From assembly GCA_977017575.1 (NCBI GenBank), contig CDRNVI010000029.1, forward strand, positions 248,001 through 312,000: a stretch of 64,000 nucleotides of DNA, written 5' to 3'. Positions 58,015 through 64,000 of this stretch are shown piece after piece (position 1 is the stretch's first letter; every line of letters starts with the position of its first letter). The position numbers and the translations under genes are program-made. The notes below the pieces were generated by a model, which was given only the letters and a program-made list of their open reading frames with translations, made no database searches and was not told where the DNA came from. Source of the DNA: Paramoeba atlantica. Its lineage: Eukaryota; Discosea.

Positions 58015-59256
58015 ATGACAAGCTATTCATCCATACGATTTTTTGTAAATCCTTTTTCGACGCCACTGAAATTACTGGATTCTTCTCCCAAAGTAGATCA
58101 TGAAGAGGCAGTTAAGGAACTTTTGCTATCGTTACATAATGGGTTAGCAGACGAGAAAAGGGAAGCGTACCTTTCCCACAATTACACTCTTTATACCGGA
58201 CTAGGAGGTATTACATTCACTTATTGGGAGCTTTATCGCAGGAGTGGAAAAAGCGAATATTTGAAGAGAGCAAAAGATTTGCTAGAGCCTTGTCTTCAGT
58301 GGCTACTTTCATGTGATCGACATCGTTCTGACGTTTCTACCTTTTTTTGTGGCGACGTCGGCATACTTGTTACCGCAATCTGTGTGTCGTGTGCACAAGG
58401 ACTAACACATAAAAGTGTGCGTTATTTTGATCTTTTGCAAGCAAGAGGGTGGAAAATAAAGTCTTTGAGAGAAAATTGCGACGAACTGTTATATGGTCGT
58501 GCGGGATATTTGTATGCATTATTCTATATCTGCCGGCACACATTTTTCTCGCTGCCCAGTGAATTAGTACAACGCCTGATTTCTCAAATTTTAGCCAATG
58601 CAGAATTCAGCTCTGAGTTTGGTAGTATCTGGTATTGGCATGGAAAACCGTATTTGGGGGCCGCGCATGGCACAGCAGGAATTTTACATGTCTTGTGGCA
58701 TGCATATCCCATTCTTGAATGTGCCCAAAAAGACTTTATACAAAAATCTACGCTATCTCTCTGCAGAGCCTGCACCCGGCACGCGGGTCTTCCGAATTGC
58801 GCGGAGTCGGGGAGTAAAAATTTATTAGTACACTTCTGTCATGGAGCTCCAGGTGCGATTCTACTTTTTTGTACTGCGTATAGATATTTTCCGTTCAAAG
58901 AGTACCTGGAAACTGCCGAGACACTTGCTTCTGTCGTCTGGGAATACGGGTTGCTTCGTAAAGGGGGAGGCCTTTGCCACGGAGTTGCAGGAAACGCATA
59001 TTCCTTTTTAGCTTTATACAGAACTACACAAAAACTATGCTATCTCCATGCTGCAACTCACTTCGCCTATGTAATGCGACATTCTCATGCTTGGGCTGAA
59101 TCATGTTCAGCATACGATGACCCGCAACGACTGAAGCGCGGCCAGGCCGACCATAAATTGAGCCTTATGGAAGGTGAAGCAGGATCAGCCCTATTTTTCT
59201 CCGACATGAACAACCCTATGAATTCCGCTTTTCCAGGAGTGGAGCTCGCATGTTAA
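58015..59256 (+). CDS. LanC-like protein (LANCL family)
   Basis: 413 residues. LanC-like alpha-alpha barrel with the expected glycine motifs: YTLYTGLGGITF (about 60), YGRAGYLYALFY (160), YLGAAHGTAGILHVLW (220), HFCHGAPGAILLF (273-285), GGGLCHGVAGNAYSFL (318-333). The zinc ligands are Cys275, Cys321 and His322, matching Cys276, Cys322 and His323 of human LANCL1 almost by number. Mammalian LANCL proteins add glutathione to dehydroamino acids in damaged proteins; LANCL1 also binds glutathione. There is no lanthipeptide gene nearby, so a bacterial-type biosynthetic role is unlikely. It is the last host gene before the second repeat island. Confidence 0.93.
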   Translation: MTSYSSIRFFVNPFSTPLKLLDSSPKVDHEEAVKELLLSLHNGLADEKREAYLSHNYTLYTGLGGITFTYWELYRRSGKSEYLKRAKDLLEPCLQWLLSCDRHRSDVSTFFCGDVGILVTAICVSCAQGLTHKSVRYFDLLQARGWKIKSLRENCDELLYGRAGYLYALFYICRHTFFSLPSELVQRLISQILANAEFSSEFGSIWYWHGKPYLGAAHGTAGILHVLWHAYPILECAQKDFIQKSTLSLCRACTRHAGLPNCAESGSKNLLVHFCHGAPGAILLFCTAYRYFPFKEYLETAETLASVVWEYGLLRKGGGLCHGVAGNAYSFLALYRTTQKLCYLHAATHFAYVMRHSHAWAESCSAYDDPQRLKRGQADHKLSLMEGEAGSALFFSDMNNPMNSAFPGVELAC

Positions 59257-59515
59257 TCCTTTCTCGATACACGTAGTTTACCGCCAGCCTATCACATTTC
59301 CTAATTCCCCCAATTACTCCTCTCGGTGAAACCTTGCGAAAACCGAATAAACTTTTGTGAAATGCCAAGAAACGCGAAATGTCATCCGAAACGGATGCCT
59401 CCGGGATTATTTGAGATGCCTAAAACGGACACTTGAAAACCTTATTACCATACGTTGTGGTTCCATGGAACACGGAACACTGCTTCGGGAACACCGTTGT
59501 TAGTACAGTGACGAA

Positions 59516-60607
59516 AAAAAAAATATTTTGTTAAAAATATTTTGTTAAGGGACTATCCTTGAAATGAAAGACGAATAGTTATCATAGTATATGGGGGTTA
59601 TGTAGGGGTATGTACCATCACACTGACCGTGAGGGTCGTTACCTATGAAGCAGCTTCTACGGGGACCTGTAACACCTTTAAGTTAAAACTATTATTGAGA
59701 CTTTTCTTTTGATTTTTTTCGAGTGAAGTTTTTTTGATAAAAAGATGGATTATTTCGTGATTAATAACGGTAAAAACAAGGTAAAACTAATACTTTGTAT
59801 GCCCCCCTTTCGCAGCAATCACCGCTCTCACACGGCGAGGCATGTTGCTCACTGTGGACGCGCATAGGGCACTGGGAAGTGCGTCCCACACAACTTTGGC
59901 CCGTCCTCAAACTCAATCATTCCCTCGGGGTCCTTCATACAAGCAGAGAGACGCCGTTTCAAATGGCCCCACATGTTCTCAATAGGATTGAGATCTGGGG
60001 ATTGCGGGGGCCACTTCAAAACCACATAGCTTTGGCTTGACAACCACTTGCTTGTGTGTTTTGGGTCATTGGTGAGTCTGTAGTTAGTATCTGGAGATAT
60101 GTGCGGGTGTCTGTGAATCGCTGTGGGCTGATGTGATTCGCCGTGAGTAGCTGTGAGTATTTTTTTTTCGTCGGAAGACCCCGAAGAAAGTATCATCGCC
60201 ATTCGTTCATCCCTTTGCTCTTTAACACTTTTCGATGCAGTTCCCTTGTACGTTACCCACATGCGGCGCAACGTTTTCGATAGAACGGATGTCGCCAGGG
60301 GGAAGCTCACGACGAAAATATTCCGCAACAGAAGTTGCCGCACGACGACTTTCGACTTACCCACAGTAAAGCTTCGCTGTATTATGCAGAGCACCTGGGC
60401 CACAAATGCGAATGTCAGTTTTCGTTGGCATACTGTCCACCCTTCGTAGACACAGCATGCTTCTTGGACTCTTTTTTGGTCTAACCCACGCTTCGCACAC
60501 TTTGCCACAACTTCGGGGCTCAAGGTCTGATGATCTTGCGGCTTATTGCAGGAGGGGCAAATGTTGCATCCAACAGGCACACAAAACTCAGAACAATGTT
60601 CACACAT
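59516..60607 (-). mobile_element. Tc1-like transposon relic
   Basis: The minus strand encodes the DDE core end NDPKHTSKWL, VLKWPPQSPDLNPIENMWGH and, near 59800-59850, the usual C-terminal MPRRVRAVIAAKGG. The amino-terminal HTH part (LSKTLRRMWVTYKG) is present, but the stretch between SSDEKK and NDPKHT lacks most of the central catalytic region including the first aspartate, so it is internally deleted. A likely 3' end is at 59516 (TA then CAGTGACGAAAAAA). The matching inverted end on the right was not found. The extra N-terminal part is Cys-rich (CEHC, CNICPSC), unusual for Tc1. Confidence 0.85.
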
Positions 60608-60988
60608 TTCAAGTGAAGCTCATTGCTCACTGGTGTGCTCGTTGCTGCAACCAAGGCAGGAGGGGGGAGTCCGTCACGGAACTGCGTCAACTTATCGCAG
60701 TGAAAACAGTGTAAACGCACATACCGTATAATGTGTCAACATCTTTGCAGCGACCAACGATGCCACATGCTGGATTACATGTCGATCCGATTTAAGGAAG
60801 CCCGTGAATAGTTTGCCATCGAGGAGATATTCCAAGAGTTAAGCTTCTGGTTGCATCCCCTGCTCCTTCATCCGAAACTCACACAGAACGCGAATTTGGT
60901 CATACATATTTATGTTGCGCATAGAAAACAAAAAGAATCTCTTCCACAGGCTTACTGTACGCTCCATGAGGCTTAAAAGGTCCTCTTA

Positions 60989-61778
60989 GAGGGGTGGACC
61001 GCCAAAATTACGATTACGTGGCGCACCCGGCCGCACCCAGCCGCACCCGCTAAACCTAAGCTGTTTCAATGGGCGAAAACACTTGGCGAATTTTTGGACG
61101 CCTGAGCGTCCGCTTTGAGTCCGAACTTTTTGGTCTTGGATAGAGGCAGGTGATTTTTCAAGAGGCGCATGGTAAAGCGAAACTGACATTGTTTGCAAAT
61201 CAAGAACACATCATCCGACAAAAATAGTGATTTGGGGGGCTATTGCAGGCAACGGGCAAGGAGTAGGAGTGAAATGTTGTTTAGTCCCACTTTTTCCAGT
61301 CTTCTGAAGCAAGTTGAATGTTTTTTAAGATTTCCTTGTAATTGTTCACTCACTGCAGACGAATCGCCAATATATGCTCCTAGAGTTTTTATCGTCTGAG
61401 ATGCTGCCCTAACTCCTTCGCTCTTCAGCTTGTCGGGTACCTGTGTCATGCTTAGGCCTCCGAACCATACGCATTTTTCTTTCGCCATTTTAACTTGTTT
61501 TTCGTCGAGAAGCTCGTGTAGCCTTTTGAAGGCCTTTGCGATTGAGTCGGGATTTTCGGATGCCAACTTTACCCCACCTGGTTTACGTTTCTGGAGGCAA
61601 GGCCCAACTGTAAGCGAAGCCCACATCTGGAGGTAAAAGCTCCCGTTCGCGAGCAAGGCCCTACTGTGAGCGTAGCCCTGGGACAAAATTATTTTTTTTG
61701 TAGAACTGTATTTATATTTTGAGCCGCACCCGACCGCACCCGGCCGCACCCGCTCGCACCGAGCCCGGTTCACCCCTC
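60989..61778. mobile_element. TTA-inserted element with CGCACCC iterons, second copy
   Basis: 790 bp. Terminal inverted repeats are GAGGGGTGGACCG and GAGGGGTGAACCG, with TTA on both sides (60986-60988, 61779-61781). CGCACCC direct repeats lie near both ends (about 61021-61048 and 61723-61752). The body differs from the related element at 14467-15583: here it contains a LINE reverse transcriptase fragment rather than the zinc-finger ORF. R1 copy 1 shows the site before insertion (CTCCTCTTAATAATTTGCC). Confidence 0.8.
61240..61700 (-). mobile_element. LINE (non-LTR) reverse transcriptase fragment
   Basis: The minus strand reads KTLGAYIGDSSAVSEQLQGN, then LKKHSTCFRRLEKVGLNN, then ISLLLLARCLQ. 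This is the conserved thumb region after the RT catalytic core (LGxxIG...L..RL..L....ALLLLR.CL). Upstream it has a KCVWFGGLSM segment. The YxDD core is missing, and the fragment ends in a stop right after CLQ. It is enclosed by the iterons of the TTA element and is best read as captured or earlier-inserted LINE sequence. Confidence 0.7.
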
Positions 61779-62026
61779 TTAATAATTTGCCTTCTTATAA
61801 TAATTAAAACTATTAATAATTTCTATTACAAAAATTATTACGGCTACTATGGTTCCACTTTCTTTCCTGATGACGCACAGACTACATATATTCGTAGACC
61901 TTTTTTGAAGAACACATGAAAATCTGTTGTCCCGACTGATAAGATTTGATATGCTTTTGTCTTGGCAAAATTGCATTTGCAAATAAAAGTGTCAGTACAT
62001 TCATTCCCGTTACCCCCTTAGATATC

Positions 62027-62093
62027 CTAGTACGCTACTTATCCTCTTTTGTGATGAAACCTCTGGGTCACGAGAGGATAAGTAGCGTACTAG
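62027..62093. repeat. Perfect 21-bp inverted repeat hairpin
   Basis: Arms 62027-62047 and 62073-62093 are exactly complementary, starting CTAGTACGCTACTTATCC on the left, with a 25-nt loop. The left arm and loop belong to R1; the right arm has no counterpart in R1 copy 1. Confidence 0.95.
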
Positions 62094-62235
62094 TTTACAG
62101 AGAAATTATTCAGAATCTTTTCTTAAAAAATTCATTCGTAAAATTTTTAAGAGTTATTATATGTAACTCTTTGTGTATAACTCAGTTATACACAGTTGAT
62201 GTGAGGCCCAATGTGAGATTACGAGAGAATACGTA

Positions 62236-62295
62236 AGATCATGCGAGATCACGTGAGATCATGCGAGATCACGCGAAATCATGCGAGATCACGCG
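62236..62295. repeat. 10-bp tandem array AGATCAYGCG
   Basis: Six units in exact 10-bp register, alternating AGATCATGCG and AGATCACGYG. Degenerate copies of the same words are dispersed near 6095-6200. One unit per DNA helical turn suggests DNA bending or binding, or simple slippage. Confidence 0.9.
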
Positions 62296-62526
62296 AGATT
62301 AAACCCGATTTATACCCGGAGCCCCTTAGTTATATTCAGAAATACATACATGTACATCGGTAGATACAGTTCAATATGAGTGTCAGTACATCAATATCCT
62401 ATATTAGTAGTTGAACTACCAAGTTTAACGATCCGCTCTTAGTAGTAGTACTATTGTTTCGAAATGGATTTCTCCGCCACGCTAGTCGCCATTGACATCT
62501 CCTTACAACGTGGCAACACCCGAATA

Positions 62527-62846
62527 CTGTACCCCCCCTAGTTATCTGTCCCACGTCACCCCCATAGTTATCTGTCACTTTTTAAAAATAGGCAAAATAC
62601 TTTCTTCCAAAAAAAATCAAAAAATGAAACTAACAGTATTTCTTTTTGTGTTTCAAGCGAATGGTCGTGCGTGGTACTATTACAAACCGTTTCTGATTCT
62701 ATGTTCTGACTTTTTTTTTGTGACAGAACCCCTCCCTAGTTATCTGTCGCACACTGATCCGCCTAGTTATCTGTCACACCCCTATCCCCCCTAGTTATCT
62801 GTCACTACTTTTCGCGAAAAGGTGACAGAAATCTAGGGGGGTACAG
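62527..62846. mobile_element. TA-inserted poly-C word element D
   Basis: 320 bp flanked by TA (62525-62526, 62847-62848). Terminal repeat CTGTACCCCCC. The word CTAGTTATCTGTC or a close variant occurs directly at 62538, 62564, 62736, 62763 and 62791, then inverted at 62824, forming a terminal fold-back around CTTTTCGCGAAAAG. No coding capacity, so non-autonomous. The same plan as elements A and C. It ends 45 bp before the next host gene. Confidence 0.88.
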
Positions 62847-62891
62847 TACGTCCTCATATTTTTCGACCTAGTTTTATTTCCGTTTAACCCC

Positions 62892-63353
62892 ATGTTTGGT
62901 GTTGAAAATGATAACGAAGAGGCTTGGGAGATAGCACTTCACAACTCCTTGTCACAAACCATCAACAAGATGCGATGGGATCAATATATGATTCGTGAAA
63001 ATGTGCGCCGTACCGGAGTAGCAATGCTTCCTGCGTTTCTCGTTGATGGATGCAAATTCGAAATTACTCCAGAGGTAAAATCTCAGAAGCATACGCCGCC
63101 TTTACGTAGATTGGAAGATATCACATCTGAATCTGCACTTCAGATACGACAGTCAGCATTATTGGGGGGTGCGGTAAGCTCAATAGGTCTCGCGGGAGGT
63201 GCTCTCTATTTGGCTAAGACAAAATTGATTTTTTTCGCGTTTGCCCCGTGGATGATAGCACTTTCCTACATATCGTATACAAAGTACGAGGAAGGATCGA
63301 TGGAGCTCAAGTATCTCCGAAAACGTAGTAGTTTACGAAAAAGGTTAAAATAA
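62892..63353 (+). CDS. Small membrane protein of unknown function
   Basis: 153 residues. The N-terminal 85 residues are soluble and charged (MRWDQYMIRENVRRTG). Two hydrophobic segments follow at about residues 90-108 (LLGGAVSSIGLAGGALYLA) and 112-130 (LIFFAFAPWMIALSYISYT), forming a helical hairpin, then a very basic tail (LKYLRKRSSLRKRLK). This suits a small organelle or ER membrane protein. No family is recognised. Element D lies directly upstream and may carry or disturb its promoter or acceptor site. Confidence 0.7.
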   Translation: MFGVENDNEEAWEIALHNSLSQTINKMRWDQYMIRENVRRTGVAMLPAFLVDGCKFEITPEVKSQKHTPPLRRLEDITSESALQIRQSALLGGAVSSIGLAGGALYLAKTKLIFFAFAPWMIALSYISYTKYEEGSMELKYLRKRSSLRKRLK

Positions 63354-63930
63354 TTTCACGGCGGTCACGACACAACTAATGAAAAGAAAGAGCAATGCTT
63401 TTTCTTTGCTAATGTTGTTTTAAACAAAACCTATAACCATATCAATGTCCGGTTCCTCCTCATAGGCCTTCCCTGAATTCAGGATATACAGCTTTCATCA
63501 TAATACCACTGTTTCTTTTCAAGGTGCCGAACTTACATACCAGGTGGAGAGCAAATGAATTTTTGAATAAAGCAATCCGAAGAATTTTTTCAAAAAATTC
63601 GCGGGTGTTTCAGCAGCTATCTCGGTAAGGATGGTTATCAGTTAAGGATGGAAAATGAAAACAATAGTTCCACAATTGCCGGTTAGAGTTTCTGTGTCAT
63701 TTTGCGTAAGTTGTGTTAAAAACAAGTGTCAATAAACGTATAGATTGGTCATAAATTTTGATGAACCATACAGAGTAGATTGGCTACACTTAATCTTTAT
63801 TGCAGTCCTGAGCTTATACCCTTACTTGCGGAGGGTATCAGTGGGACTCATGAAAGAAGACCAAAAATAATCAGCAAACTTGGTCGAGGCTGAGTGATCA
63901 AATATAAATTGGGCAAATTTGGGAAAAAAA
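63354..63930. other. Gene-free 3' end of the window
   Basis: 577 bp, AT-rich. No credible frame or known repeat. It leads into a tandem repeat. Confidence 0.5.
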
Positions 63931-64000
63931 ATGCCCAGGAATGTCCAAGAATCCTCAGGAATGTCCAAGAATCCTCAGGAATGTCCAAGAATCCTCAGGA
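63931..64000. repeat. 20-bp tandem repeat running off the window
   Basis: Three full units of ATGTCCAAGAATCCTCAGGA (63941-64000) after a partial unit ATGCCCAGGA. The units are identical and the array continues beyond the window edge. Confidence 0.95.

Larger units (their letters stand above)
60905..62068. repeat. Dispersed repeat R1, copy 2, split by a TTA element
   Basis: Matches copy 1 (16654-18138) in the halves 60905-60988 and 61779-62068. It gives the uninterrupted sequence for the TA insertion seen in copy 1, while copy 1 gives the uninterrupted sequence for the TTA insertion seen here. It ends at the left arm and loop of the hairpin at 62027-62093. Confidence 0.9.

Noticed and set aside
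60153-60714. Plus-strand frames of about 100 codons opposite the Tc1 relic.
   Set aside because: They mirror the transposase on the other strand and have no features of their own.
1-64000. CRISPR arrays, rRNA genes, or bacterial operons.
   Set aside because: No spaced direct-repeat array, no rRNA-like sequence, and gene content is eukaryotic throughout.

Overview
The window looks like the nuclear DNA of a small eukaryote. It carries beta-tubulin, cohesin SMC3, DNA polymerase delta, a Nup98-96 nucleoporin, Sel1L/Hrd3, a YEATS reader and mitochondrial import, Fe-S and ribosome proteins, together with eukaryotic DNA transposons and a LINE fragment. Every recognisable gene is one uninterrupted reading frame, and TAA, TAG and TGA all serve as stops. 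All 29 host genes I accept lie on the + strand, many with a pyrimidine tract and AG shortly before the start codon. Intron-free, co-oriented genes of this kind are typical of lineages that transcribe polycistronically and trans-splice, such as the Euglenozoa. I see no spliced-leader gene and do not place the species.

Layout. 0-12.3 kb: tail of a SNF2 helicase, inositol-phosphate synthase with one in-frame TGA, a rhomboid-like membrane protein, CCDC124, IBA57, an inositol polyphosphate kinase, and two identical beta-tubulin genes around a mitochondrial uS15 gene. 12.3-18.2 kb: an island of repeats and DNA transposons. 18.3-29.2 kb: RPAC2, a CCCH-finger helical protein, a coiled-coil protein, a mariner-type MITE, then two neighbours built from PPR-like helical modules, the second with iterated zinc knuckles. 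29.5-42.9 kb: a small Tim chaperone, a GLEBS-type FG nucleoporin, Nup98-96 with WG repeats, a TPR protein, POLD1, a YEATS protein and an unknown. 43-44 kb: a TA-inserted element with a helix-turn-helix ORF. 44.2-59.3 kb: a TRIM-like E3 ligase, SMC3, Sel1L/Hrd3, three unknowns and a LanC-like protein. 59.5-62.9 kb: a second island with a Tc1 relic, nested elements and a LINE fragment. A small membrane protein and a 20-bp satellite close the window.

How things fit together. The host genes are housekeeping genes with no shared pathway, apart from the adjacent nucleoporin pair and the adjacent PPR-like pair. The most unusual material is in the islands. Three elements (16752-17859, 43278-43920, 62527-62846) share one end design: TA target duplications, poly-C termini, direct copies of a short word at the left end and a fold-back of the same word at the right end, with a different word in each element. 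Two others (14467-15583, 60989-61778) share CGCACCC iterons and TTA target duplications. Paralogous copies of one repeat supply empty sites that prove two of these insertions.
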